From the NCBI RefSeq assembly GCF_009664085.1, contig NZ_CP039268.1, forward strand, positions 667,501 to 731,500: a stretch of DNA of 64,000 nucleotides, written 5' to 3'. Below the pieces are notes generated by a model, which was given only the letters and a program-made list of their open reading frames with translations, had not been told where the DNA came from and made no database searches. This DNA is from Thermochromatium tepidum ATCC 43061. Lineage in GTDB: Bacteria; Pseudomonadota; Gammaproteobacteria; Chromatiales; Chromatiaceae. Of this stretch, positions 29,894 through 39,200 are shown one piece after another. Position 1 is the stretch's first letter, and each line of letters starts with the position of its first letter. Both the position numbers and the translations under genes were made by a program.

Positions 29894-31557
29894 CGATCGC
29901 CACGCCTCCGCGACGCTCGGTCCGGTCCACCGTGGCAAATTCCGGATGGCCGGGCGAAGAGACCCTGGATCGGCGCGTCCGCGAGATCCTACAGGCCACA
30001 GGTCTAACGCCCCCGCTCTGGGTGCTGGCTTCGGCGCTCATCGGCCTTGTGGTGTCTCTTGCCGTTCTGAGTGTCCGGCCCGAGCTGAGCTGGGCGCGCT
30101 GGGGTCTGCTTGGAGTGACGGCCTTGGCGGTGGTCGCGGTCGCGCTCGTGTGGCGGCGGTTGCGCGATCGGTTGTTGCGTCCGCTGGCACGCCTGGAGCG
30201 TTCGCTGACCCAGGTCTGCCAGGGCGAGCCCGGCGCCGGCGACAGCCTGACCGAGACGGGGGTGTTGCAGGGGATCGCCCAGGACATCCGTAGTCTCAAC
30301 GAGGAGCTGACCGGCCTCTATGAGGACATGGATGATCGTGTGGCGCGCCAGACCCGGCGTCTGGCCCAGAAGACCGCCTCGCTCAAGATCCTCTACGACG
30401 TGGCCGCCGGCATCCATCAGACCGAGAGCGTCGAGGAATTGGTGCTACGCTTTTTGCGTGTACTCAAGGAGATGATCAATGCCCGTGCTGCGACCGTGCG
30501 TCTGGTGCTACCGGATGGGACGCGGCGTCTGATCGGATCCATCGGCTTGAACGACGATCTGGTCTGCGAGTCGGACATGACCCCGGTCGATCTCTGTCTG
30601 TGCGGCAATGTGCTCGCGCCCGGCGACATCCTGTGCGACAACGATGCCCGTTACTGTTCGCGTCTCTATGGCCGGCGCATGTTCGCCAGTTCCGAGATCG
30701 AGGTGGTCACTGTACCCCTGGAGCATCGCGACGAGTTGCTTGGGATCTATACCCTGTTCCTCGATCCACCCGGACTGAAGGGGCGCGAAGACATCCTGGA
30801 GCTGCTGTTTACGGTCGGCCATCATCTAGGCGTGGCCATCGCCAAGCAGCGTTCGGATGCCGAGGCGCGCCGGTTGTCGATCATCGAGGAGCGCAATGCG
30901 CTCGCCCACGAGCTGCATGACTCCTTGGCCCAGACCCTGGCCAGTCTGCGTCTCCAGTTCCGGATGCTCGACGACGCGCTCGCCGGCTGCCCCATCCCGT
31001 CCGAGGCACGCAACGATCTCACGCGCATCCGCAATGGCCTCGACGAGGCCCACACCGAGCTGCGCGAGCTGTTGGCGAGCTTTCGCGCGCCGCTCGATCG
31101 TCAGGGGCTGGTGCCGGCGCTCGAACAGCTCACCCAGCGGCTCGGGCGCGAGACCGGTGTCCATGTCCTGTTCCAGAACGACACCCGACCCTTCGAGCTC
31201 TCGGCCACCGAAGAGCTGCAATTGTTGCGCATCGCCCAGGAGGCGCTGGCCAACATCCGCAAGCATGCCCAGGCCCATACGGTGCGGGTCCTGCTGACGC
31301 GCGAGGCCGGCGGGCGGTATGTGTTGTTGATCGAGGACGATGGGGTCGGCTTTAGTCTGCCGGACGCCCAATCCGCCTTGGGCGAGCGCATCGGGCTCTC
31401 GATCCTGGAGGAGCGCGCGCGGCGGATCGGCGCCGAGCTGCGCATCGAGAGCGAGCCGGGGGAGGGGACGCGGGTGGAGATCCTCTTTGAGGCGGGGCGG
31501 CGTCTGGGGCGTCATCAGACTCAGGGCTTGGAGACGGATCGATGCGCGTACTCCTGA
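29890..31557 (+). CDS. NarX-like sensor histidine kinase with cysteine-clustered GAF domain
   Basis: 555 residues from a GTG at 29890, overlapping the previous stop. Two membrane helices (about 43-62 and 72-88) enclose almost no periplasmic loop. A HAMP-like linker and coiled coil follow, then a GAF domain (about 165-320), a HisKA_3 box ELHDSLAQ with His343, and an HATPase (EALANIRKHAQAH, IEDDGVGF). The GAF contains five close cysteines (226, 236, 238, 249, 256), which suggests metal or redox sensing rather than periplasmic nitrate sensing as in NarX. Partner: the LuxR-type regulator whose gene it overlaps by 16 nt. Class is certain; signal is inferred. Confidence 0.93.
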
Positions 31558-32201
31558 TCGACGACCATGCACTCTTCCGCTTCGGTCTTCAGGAATTGCT
31601 GGAGCGGCGCGGCATCGAGGTCGTGGCCGCCGTGGGCGACTCGAATGCCGGGCTGGAGCAGGTGGCGGCGACCCGACCCGATGTGGTGCTGCTGGACATG
31701 CGGATGCCAGGGCTTGATGGGCTGAAACTCCTGCGCCTGTTACGGGCGGCCCATCAGACCATGCCGATCGCCATGTTGACCACCAGCGCCGAGGAGCGGG
31801 ATGTGATCGAATCGCTCCAGAGCGGGGCCCAGGGCTATCTGCTCAAGGACATGGAGCCGGATGCCCTGATCGCCGCACTCGGCGAGATCGTCCAGGGGCA
31901 CACCGTGGTCGCACCCGAGCTGACCGGGATCCTGGCGCGGGCGGTCCGGGGTGACTCCAGTCCGGCGCCGGTCGCAAGCGGCGGTGCGGCGGACCTGACC
32001 CCGCGCGAGCACGAGATCTTCTGTCACCTGGCCGAGGGCCAGAGCAACAAGGCCATCGCGCGGGCATTGGGGATCTCGGAGGGCACGGTCAAGCTGCATG
32101 TGAAGGCGATCCTGCGCAAGCTGGAGGTGCATTCACGGGTCGAGGCGGCCGTGATCGCGGTCGAGCGGGGGCTGTGCGAGCGTCGCTCTTGTCGTCGCTG
32201 A
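31542..32201 (+). CDS. NarL/FixJ-type response regulator
   Basis: 219 residues. The receiver has the acidic pair in LLIDDHALFR, phospho-acceptor Asp52 in VVLLDMRMPG and Lys in YLLKDMEPD. A LuxR-type HTH follows (LTPREHEIFCHLAEGQSNKA, LGISEGTVKLHVKAIL). It should bind DNA when phosphorylated. The start overlaps the NarX-like kinase gene by 16 nt, so they are a cognate pair. Targets cannot be told from the window. It ends 4 nt before the convergent queG stop. Confidence 0.95.
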   Translation: MRVLLIDDHALFRFGLQELLERRGIEVVAAVGDSNAGLEQVAATRPDVVLLDMRMPGLDGLKLLRLLRAAHQTMPIAMLTTSAEERDVIESLQSGAQGYLLKDMEPDALIAALGEIVQGHTVVAPELTGILARAVRGDSSPAPVASGGAADLTPREHEIFCHLAEGQSNKAIARALGISEGTVKLHVKAILRKLEVHSRVEAAVIAVERGLCERRSCRR

Positions 32202-32205
32202 TGCC

Positions 32206-33273
32206 TCAGCCGACCCGCGTCAGCGCCCAGGCCACGTGCTCGCGCACCAGTGGGCTCGGGTGCTGAGCGCGGGACTGAAGCGCGGCCCAGACTTCGGGGG
32301 AGGGTGGGGCATTGCCGAGCGCGACGGCCAGGTTGCGCAGCCAGCGTTCATGGCCGAGCCGGCGGATCGCCGACCCTTCAGTGCGTGCAAGGAAGGTCGG
32401 CTCGTCCCAGGTGAAGAGTGCGATCAGGGTGGCGGTGTCCAGTCCATGACGGGGTCGAAAGTCGGACTCTGCCGTGAGTTGGGCGAACCTGTTCCAGGGA
32501 CAGACGAGCTGGCAGTCGTCGCAGCCGTAGATCCGGTTGCCGATCAGCGGTCGCAGCTGTTCCGGAATGGATCCCTTGAGCTCGATCGTCAGATAGGAGA
32601 TACAGCGCCGTCCATCGACCTGATAGGGCGCGACGATGGCCCCAGTCGGGCAGGCATCGAGACAGGCGCGGCAACGTCCGCAATGGTCGCGCATCGGACG
32701 ATCGGGCGGGAGCTTAAGGTCGGTGTAGATCTCGCCGAGGAAAAACCACGAGCCGGCGCGCGGATTGACCAGGTTGCTGTGCTTGCCGATCCAGCCGAGT
32801 CCGGCCTTTTCGGCCAGCGGTTTTTCCATCACCGGTGCCGAATCGACGAAGACGCGATAGCCGAAAGGCCCGATATGGGCGGCGAGCCGGTCGGCCAGCC
32901 GTTGCAGGCGCTGGCGCAGGACTTTGTGATAGTCGCGTCCGAGCGCATAGCGCGAGATGAAGGCACCAGCCGGGTCGGCAAGCCGTTCATGGAGGGTTGC
33001 GCGAGACTCAGGCAGGTAGTCCATCCGCGCCGAGATCACGCTCAGGGTGCCGGGGACGAGTTCGGCCGGGCGCGCGCGCTTGACGCCATACCTGGCCATG
33101 TAGTCCATCTCGCCGTGATGGCCGCGTGCCAGCCAGTCGAGCAACAGGGGCTCGACCTGACTGAGGTCCGTATCCGTGATGCCGATCTGCTGAAAGCCAA
33201 GCGCTTGGCCCCAGGTCTTGATGCGCTCGACCAGGGACTGGGGCGTGTCTGGTGGGTGGCTGGCTTGACGCAA
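32206..33273 (-). CDS. queG: Epoxyqueuosine reductase
   Basis: 355 residues. The cobalamin-binding N-terminal part (GFQQIGITDTDLS, HGEMDYMARYG) is followed by a ferredoxin-like part with two [4Fe-4S] sites, CGRCRACLDACP and CDDCQLVCPWN, and a C-terminal HEAT-like region. It reduces epoxyqueuosine to queuosine in tRNA anticodons. The start is TTG at 33273, with AGGA 8 nt upstream; it fits the family N-terminus and no ATG is available nearby. It is convergent with the regulator gene and divergent from yhcC. Confidence 0.95.
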   Translation of the reverse strand: MRQASHPPDTPQSLVERIKTWGQALGFQQIGITDTDLSQVEPLLLDWLARGHHGEMDYMARYGVKRARPAELVPGTLSVISARMDYLPESRATLHERLADPAGAFISRYALGRDYHKVLRQRLQRLADRLAAHIGPFGYRVFVDSAPVMEKPLAEKAGLGWIGKHSNLVNPRAGSWFFLGEIYTDLKLPPDRPMRDHCGRCRACLDACPTGAIVAPYQVDGRRCISYLTIELKGSIPEQLRPLIGNRIYGCDDCQLVCPWNRFAQLTAESDFRPRHGLDTATLIALFTWDEPTFLARTEGSAIRRLGHERWLRNLAVALGNAPPSPEVWAALQSRAQHPSPLVREHVAWALTRVG

Positions 33274-33483
33274 TGGGCGATCCTGGGTGCGATGGATTGA
33301 GAGATTCGATCGGCGGGGACGATCACGCCACTATCTTTTAGGATACAACCGATGCCGCACTCGGTTGGACCCATTGTTTGACCGTGAACGGCCTGGACGC
33401 GCGTTTTGCAGGCGGCAGGATTGATCTATACTGGCAAATCCGGATCGAATGCCGATCGCTGCCGCTCGGTTGCTGTCAGCCCC

Positions 33484-34458
33484 ATGCCTTCCTCGTCCAC
33501 CCCACATCGCGCGCTCAGCGAGCGTGTCAACACCTTTGGTCAGTATCTGCTTGCGCGCTACGGCCAGCGGGTACACAAGCTCGCGCTCAATGCCGGCTTC
33601 ACCTGTCCGAACCGCGACGGCACTAAGGGACATGGTGGCTGTACCTTCTGCAACAATGTCTCTTTCGGCCCGACCGCCAAGCACCCGCCGGATCTCGATC
33701 GACAGCTCGACGCTGGACGCGGCGTGCTCGCCAAGCGCACAGGCGCGCGCCGATTCATGGCCTATTTCCAGACCTACACCAATACCTATGACGAGATCGA
33801 GGTATTGCGCGAACGCTATGAGAGCACCCTCAGACACCCGGACGTCGTGGGACTGTCGGTTGGCACCCGTCCGGACTGCGTGCCTGAGGCCGTGCTCGAC
33901 CTGCTCGCCGGGTATCGCGCGCGCGGCAAGGAGGTGTGGCTGGAGTTGGGTCTGCAGTCGGCCAACGACGCCACGCTCGCGCGTGTCAATCGCGGCCACG
34001 GCTTTGCCGAGTATCGCGTGGCGGTGACGGCGGCGCATCGGCGTGGCATCCCCATCTGCACCCATCTCATCGTTGGGCTGCCGGGCGAGGGCCATGCAGA
34101 GGCGCTCGCCACCCTCGACCGGGTGTTGGAGCTGGGCGTCGAGGGGCTCAAGATCCACCCGCTGCATGTGGTCCGCCACACCCGGCTGGCCAGCGACTGG
34201 CGCCGCGGCGACTATACCCCACTCGCCCTGGACGACTATGTCGCCATCTGCGCCGATCTGATCGAGCGCACACCGGTGAGCGTGGTCTATCATCGCCTGA
34301 CCGGGACGGCCGAGCGCGCTATCCTGCTTGCGCCTGACTGGTGTAGCCGCAAATGGGCGGTGCTCAACGCCATCGAGGCCGAACTGTTTCGTCGCGGCAC
34401 CCGCCAAGGCGACCGCGCCGATACCCTTTCCACCCATCGACTCGTCAATACCGCTTGA
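33484..34458 (+). CDS. yhcC: Radical SAM protein, YhcC / TIGR01212 family
   Basis: 324 residues from the ATG at 33484. The iron-sulfur motif of this branch is Cys41, Cys53 and Cys56 in CPNRDGTKGHGGCTFC, followed by YFQTYTNTY, SVGTRPDC and ELGLQSANDATLARVNRGH, as in Elp3-like radical SAM enzymes. The usual CxxxCxxC spacing is replaced by the long first spacer, which is normal for the family. The substrate is not established. A -10-like TATACT lies at 33427-33432. The ubiU start is 18 nt after its stop, so it may be co-transcribed with ubiU-ubiV. Confidence 0.92.
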   Translation: MPSSSTPHRALSERVNTFGQYLLARYGQRVHKLALNAGFTCPNRDGTKGHGGCTFCNNVSFGPTAKHPPDLDRQLDAGRGVLAKRTGARRFMAYFQTYTNTYDEIEVLRERYESTLRHPDVVGLSVGTRPDCVPEAVLDLLAGYRARGKEVWLELGLQSANDATLARVNRGHGFAEYRVAVTAAHRRGIPICTHLIVGLPGEGHAEALATLDRVLELGVEGLKIHPLHVVRHTRLASDWRRGDYTPLALDDYVAICADLIERTPVSVVYHRLTGTAERAILLAPDWCSRKWAVLNAIEAELFRRGTRQGDRADTLSTHRLVNTA

Positions 34459-34476
34459 TCTCCGGGGGCCCACACC

Positions 34477-35472
34477 ATGGAACTCGTCTGTCCCGCCGGC
34501 AATCTGCCGATGCTCAAGGCCGCCGTCGACAATGGCGCCGATGCCGTCTACATCGGTTTTCGCGACGACACCAACGCGCGCCACTTTGCCGGCCTCAACT
34601 TCAACGACAAGCAGATCGCCGAGGGCGTCAAATACGCCCATGACCGTCAGGTCAAGGTGTTCGTCGCCATCAACACCTATGCCCAGCCCAAGGGCTGGGG
34701 GCGCTGGACGGCGGCCGTCGACCGCGCCGCCGGTTTGGGGGTCGATGCCATCATCCTCGCCGACATGGGCGTGCTCGACTATGCCGCTGAGCGCCATCCG
34801 AACGTCAATCTGCATCTGTCGGTCCAGGGGTCGGCCACCAATCCGGCCGCGATCGGCTTCATGCAGCGTCATTTCGGCATCAAGCGCGTGGTGGTGCCGC
34901 GCGTGCTGTCGCTCGCCCAGGTCGCGCATCTGATCCAGGAAACGACGGTCCCCGTCGAGATCTTCGGCTTCGGCAGTCTGTGCGTGATGGTCGAGGGGCG
35001 CTGTCTGCTCTCGTCCTACGCCAGCGGTCAGTCGCCCAACACCTTCGGCGCCTGCTCGCCGGCGGCGCATGTGGAGTGGCGCGACACGCCCCAGGGTCAG
35101 GAGACGCGCCTCGGCGGGGTGCTGCTGGAGCGGCGTTCGCACGGCGAGGCCGCCGGCTACCCGACCATCTGCAAGGGGCGCTACCGGGTCGAGGGCGCAT
35201 TGCGTCACGCCATCGAGGAGCCGACCAGCCTCAACACCCTCGACATCCTGCCCGAGATCCTGGCCGCGGGCGTGAGCGCCATCAAGATCGAGGGGCGCCA
35301 GCGCAGCACCCGCTATGTGACCCAGGTCACCCAGGTCTGGCGTGAGGCGATCGACGCCTGCCTGCGCAACCCACAGGCGTTCCGGCCCAAGGAGCGCTGG
35401 AATCAGATCCTGGCGCAGGTCTCCGAGGGGGCACAGACCACCATCGGCCCCTACGAGCGCACCTGGCATTGA
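34477..35472 (+). CDS. ubiU: Oxygen-independent ubiquinone hydroxylase subunit UbiU (U32 family)
   Basis: 331 residues, the same length as E. coli UbiU. It starts MELVCPAGNLPMLKAAVDNG and has the four cysteines Cys169, Cys176, Cys193 and Cys232 at the positions known to bind the [4Fe-4S] cluster in E. coli UbiU. With UbiV it hydroxylates the ubiquinone ring without O2, using prephenate as oxygen donor. Next to ubiV, as usual; the lipid-binding partner ubiT is not in the window. In an anaerobic phototroph this pair would supply the quinone used in cyclic electron flow. Confidence 0.96.
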   Translation: MELVCPAGNLPMLKAAVDNGADAVYIGFRDDTNARHFAGLNFNDKQIAEGVKYAHDRQVKVFVAINTYAQPKGWGRWTAAVDRAAGLGVDAIILADMGVLDYAAERHPNVNLHLSVQGSATNPAAIGFMQRHFGIKRVVVPRVLSLAQVAHLIQETTVPVEIFGFGSLCVMVEGRCLLSSYASGQSPNTFGACSPAAHVEWRDTPQGQETRLGGVLLERRSHGEAAGYPTICKGRYRVEGALRHAIEEPTSLNTLDILPEILAAGVSAIKIEGRQRSTRYVTQVTQVWREAIDACLRNPQAFRPKERWNQILAQVSEGAQTTIGPYERTWH

Positions 35473-35473
35473 G

Positions 35474-35501
35474 TGAGCGTTTAGCAACCAGCGGCCAGCG
35501 G
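35474..35501 (+). repeat. Degenerate AGC/CAGC repeat between ubiU and ubiV
   Basis: The stretch starts TGAGCGTTTAGCAACCAGCG and matches the reverse complement of 60570-60597, downstream of cbbL, at about 20 of 28 positions. Both lie just after a stop codon. May be a short dispersed repeat family; the similarity is modest. Confidence 0.35.
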
Positions 35502-35549
35502 CGCCCGGCGAGCCTGCTTCCTGCATCGATTAATCCCAAACTGACCCCC

Positions 35550-36485
35550 ATGTCATCTTTGAATAACACACCCTCAAGACCCCGGCTGTCACTCGGTCCC
35601 ATCCTCTATCTCTGGCCACGCGAGCAGGTGTTCGACTTCTATGCCGAGCTGCTCGAGACCCCGGTGGATGTCATCTATCTGGGCGAGACCATCTGTTCTA
35701 AGCGCCGTCAGCTCAAGCCCGAGGACTATTGGGAACTGGCCGAGCGCGTGACCGCCGCCGGCAAGCAGGCGGTGATCTCGACCCTGGCCTTGATCGAGTC
35801 CGAGGGTGAACTGAAGACCCTCAGGCGGATCTGTGCTGACGAGCGATTTCTGATCGAGGCCGGTGACCTGGCCGCGCTCGAGTTCCTCGAAGGCCGACCC
35901 TTCGTCGCCGGCCATTCGATCAATCTCTACAACCAGCGCACGCTTGCCTTTCTCGTCAAGTGTGGACTCAAACGCTGGGTGATGCCGGTCGAGCTGGGTC
36001 GAGAGACGCTCGCCGATCTGCTCCGGTACCGTCCACCGGGGGTCGAGTGCGAGCTCTTTGCCTTCGGTCGTCTGCCGCTGGCCTATTCGGCGCGCTGTTT
36101 TACGGCCTACAACCGGGGGCTGGGCAAGGACAACTGCGCGTTCTGCTGTGGCGACTATCCAGACGGACTGCTGGTCACGACCCAGGAGGGCCAAGAGTTC
36201 CTGAGCCTCAACGGCATCCAGACCCAGTCGGCCGGCACCCATAATCTGCTTCCAGCACTCGAGGAGGTACGCGCCCTGGGTGTGGATCTACTGAGGATCA
36301 GCCCCCAATCCAAACACACCGCCGCGATCGTCCGTACCTTCGCAGACTGTCTGAACGGGGATCTCGACCTGGCCGAGGGTACGGCGCGTCTGCGCAGCTG
36401 GGCACCGTCCGGCCTGTGCGACGGCTACTGGACCGGCGAGTCGGGCTACAGGGTCGGGATGTCGGTCCGGGGCCGGCTCGGCTAA
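35550..36485 (+). CDS. ubiV: Oxygen-independent ubiquinone hydroxylase subunit UbiV (U32 family)
   Basis: 311 residues from the ATG at 35550; upstream in-frame codons read through repeat-like DNA and are unlikely to be protein. The four cluster cysteines are Cys49, Cys183, Cys196 and Cys200, with the C-x12-C-x3-C spacing of E. coli UbiV. It forms a heterodimer with UbiU in O2-independent ubiquinone synthesis. 77 nt separate it from ubiU. Confidence 0.95.
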   Translation: MSSLNNTPSRPRLSLGPILYLWPREQVFDFYAELLETPVDVIYLGETICSKRRQLKPEDYWELAERVTAAGKQAVISTLALIESEGELKTLRRICADERFLIEAGDLAALEFLEGRPFVAGHSINLYNQRTLAFLVKCGLKRWVMPVELGRETLADLLRYRPPGVECELFAFGRLPLAYSARCFTAYNRGLGKDNCAFCCGDYPDGLLVTTQEGQEFLSLNGIQTQSAGTHNLLPALEEVRALGVDLLRISPQSKHTAAIVRTFADCLNGDLDLAEGTARLRSWAPSGLCDGYWTGESGYRVGMSVRGRLG

Positions 36486-36493
36486 AGAAACTC

Positions 36494-36559
36494 TGAATCA
36501 ATCGCGTCTCACCGAATCGCGGCTAAGGCCGCTCCGACACAATCAATGGGTTGCAGGAG
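36494..36559 (+). repeat. 66-bp dispersed repeat, copy 1
   Basis: Starts TGAATCAATCGCG, holds the palindromic core AATCGCGGCTAAGGCCGCTC and ends near AATCAATGGGTT. Identical to copy 2 at 53 of 66 positions without gaps. Confidence 0.8.
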
Positions 36560-36919
36560 CAACTTTGGCCGCGAACAGAATCAATCAGCATCTCCCTAGA
36601 ACACCCACAGACACGGCCCCTGAGCGTCACGCCTCAGACCGACACCTGCCGGGCGCGCGACAGGGTGTTGCGCGAGACGGGATCAGACCCTCCGCTCTAT
36701 GACCTGGCGCGACCTGGGTTATCGCCTCGATCCATTGAACTTGCCATTCCAATGGGGCCCGCGTCGAACAGGGGGCTCGAAGACCAGGTTTAATATGGCC
36801 TTCATACTCGACGGCTAGACTCTGCCAGCGCAATCGACTGCGTTCGGTCAATGGGCCTGAGTCAGAGATCCCATCCTGTTCTTAGGCGATGACAGGGACC
36901 TGAACTCTACCTGTAGATC

Positions 36920-36948
36920 CCCGCTCTCCCTGTTTACAGGGGGGCGGG
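36920..36948 (+). repeat. GC-rich stem-loop
   Basis: Outer arms CCCGC/GCGGG and inner arms CCCTG/CAGGG around a TTTA loop. Resembles REP-like elements of proteobacteria. No U-run follows. Confidence 0.5.
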
Positions 36949-37013
36949 TGAGGCTGGGCGAAATCAATCGCTTATTGCCTTCAATCCGACCCTTTCCTTC
37001 CTTAGGGAAGTGC

Positions 37014-37079
37014 TGAATAAATCGCGTGCCTCTCAATCGCGGCTAAAGCCTCTCCTACAAAATCAATGGGTTACGTGAG
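37014..37079 (+). repeat. 66-bp dispersed repeat, copy 2
   Basis: Starts TGAATAAATCGCG; 53 of 66 positions equal copy 1. In the core the right arm is changed (AAAGCCTCTCC), so the palindrome is partly lost. Confidence 0.8.
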
Positions 37080-37090
37080 AAAGTATCGCT

Positions 37091-39196
37091 ATGCGGACAC
37101 TCAGCCTACGCCTGAAATTGCTGCTGGCAACGGGGATGATCCTGGTGCTGACGGCAGGCACCATCATCCTGCTCGCGACCCGGATCTTTAGCGGGGCGAT
37201 CCAGACCGCCACCGACTCCATGACCCTCAACCTCGCGCGACAGGCCGAGGCGCTCATGCACGAGACCGCGCTCGGCACCGGTCAGGAGATCCAGCGGCTC
37301 TTGGCCTCGGCCATCGCGAGCGCCTCGGTCCTGCAACACCAGATCGCAAGCTCTGCCCTCGGTGCAGGCGAGACTGCCCCCTATGGACGGGACCAATTGA
37401 AACAGATGGTGCGCGCTACCCTGGAGAGCAATCCCACCATCAGCTCTGCCTACGCCCAATTCGAACCAAACGGCTATGACGGCCGGGACAGCGAATACGC
37501 AGGCACCCTCGCCCACAGCTCCAAGACCGGCACCATCGAGCTCTATTTCACCCGCGAGGGCGACTCACTCACCTTCCATGAAACCCCAGACCCGGGCGAG
37601 AAATATCTCGAGACACGCAACGAATATGGACAGCGTGAGTCCGAGTGGTATCTCTGTCCCAAGGAGCGTCTGCAGACCTGTATCACCAACCCCTATCTCT
37701 ATGAGATCAGCCCTGGTTACAAGGAGCTGATGATCAGTCTCACCCTGCCGCTCATCGTCAACCGGACCTTCATCGGCGTGGTGGGGCACGACATCAACCT
37801 CTCGGTGCTCCAGACCGCGTCCGCCGCGATCGCCAAACGGCTGTTTCGCGGTCAGGGCGATCTGATGCTGGTCAGTCAGCAGGGGTTGATCGTTGCGGCG
37901 ACCCGCTTCCCGGATCAGCTCGGCAAGCGTCTGAGCGATGTCGCGCCCAAACTGGCGACCGCCGTCACGACCCCTGGCCAGAGCAAGAGCGGTGACCTCT
38001 GGCTGCACGTCCTGAGGATCCCGATCGCGAACGCCTCCTGGACCCTGGTCATCTCGGTCCCTGAGGCGGAGATCCTGGCAGCGGTCAGGGATCTGGAGCG
38101 CGACCTGCGTTCCGGTACCGGCCTGGCGACCCTGGGGCTGATTGCCGGTACCCTGGTCATGACCCTGCTCGGCCTGATCGTCATGGTGGTCCTGATCCGG
38201 ACCATCACCCATCCATTGGCACAGCTCGCCCAGGGCATGCAGTCCTTGGCCTCAGCAGAAGGCGATCTGACCGTCAAGGTCAGGGTACAGCATCACCTCG
38301 AACTGATCGAATTGGGTAAGAACATCAACCGCTTCATCGATAAGCTGCGGCAGATGATCCTGGTCATGAAGGAACACAGCCGGACCCTGGCCCAGCGTTC
38401 TACCGACCTGAGCGACTATGCCCGTCGGGTCGGATAGGCCAGCGCGACCCAGAATGCCCAGATCGACAGCGTGGCGACCGCCATGACCCAGATGGCAAGC
38501 GCCTCCAGCGAGGTGGCCAATCTGGCCCACCAGACGGCGGATACCGCGCACGAGGCGGCGGACCATATCGATCGCACCCAACAGGCGCTCAATAGCACCA
38601 AAGACAAGGTCGGTCTGCTGTCGCAGTCGGTCGAGGAGGCCTCCAGTCAGATGCATCAGGTCGTCGAGCGCAGTCGGGCGATCGATGGGATCCTGGTGAC
38701 GATTCGCGAGATCGCCGGGCGCACCAATCTGTTGGCGCTCAATGCCGCGATCGAGGCCGCGCGCGCCGGTGAACAGGGGCGGGGATTTGCCGTAGTCGCC
38801 GAGGAGGTCCGCCACCTGGCCATGCGTACCCAGGAGTCGACCAAGGACGTCGATGACCTGATCAAGGGGTTACAGGGCGATGTGCAGCGCGCAGAACGAC
38901 TGCTCCAGGGCAGCCGCGGGGAGATGGAACAGACCCTGGCCTTCACCCATCGCAGTGTCGAGCTGCTCGACCGCGCCGTCCTGGACGTCAAGCGCATCGA
39001 CGGCCATGCCCAGCAGGTGGCCACGGCCGCCGAGGAACAAAGCCAGGTCAGCGAAGAGATCAATCGCAGTCTCACCGCCATTGGGGACGCCGCGCGCGAC
39101 CTGGCCCATCTGGCCCAGGCCTCCGAGTCGGCGGTCCTCGAGACCCAGGGGGCGATCCAGATGCTCGATGCCCAGCTCAATCTACTCCGGGCCTAA
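37091..39196 (+). pseudogene. Methyl-accepting chemotaxis protein with in-frame amber stop
   Basis: The frame is continuous over 701 codons except for TAG at 38435-38437 (codon 449). The first part encodes membrane helix 1 (about 8-30), a large periplasmic dCache-like sensor, helix 2 (about 342-365) and a HAMP domain (SLASAEGDLTVKVRVQHH). The part after the stop is the signalling coiled coil ([30 protein letters not shown]). The codon before the change was plausibly CAG (Gln), one transition away. Alone, the first half would be a receptor without output. The tip has GRTNLLAL, with Arg where Gln is usual. Could be a pseudogene, a sequencing error or a suppressed stop. Confidence 0.88.
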
Positions 39197-39200
39197 ACCG

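Larger units (their letters stand above)
36486..37090. other. Non-coding stretch with dispersed repeats
   Basis: 605 nt without a supported gene. It is bracketed by two 66-bp repeat copies (36494-36559 and 37014-37079) and contains a GC stem-loop (36920-36948). The remainder shows nothing I recognise. The second repeat copy ends 11 nt before the chemoreceptor start. Confidence 0.6.

Noticed and set aside
33331-35526. 731-codon minus-strand open frame opposite yhcC and ubiU
   Set aside because: Long, but it lies antisense to two strongly conserved genes and has low-complexity His/Asp/Gly content. Long antisense frames are expected at this GC content.
36699-36818. 39-codon frame (starts MTWRDLGYRLDPL) in the gap before the chemoreceptor
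   Set aside because: The composition looks protein-like, but there is no ribosome site and no known match; not enough to call a gene.
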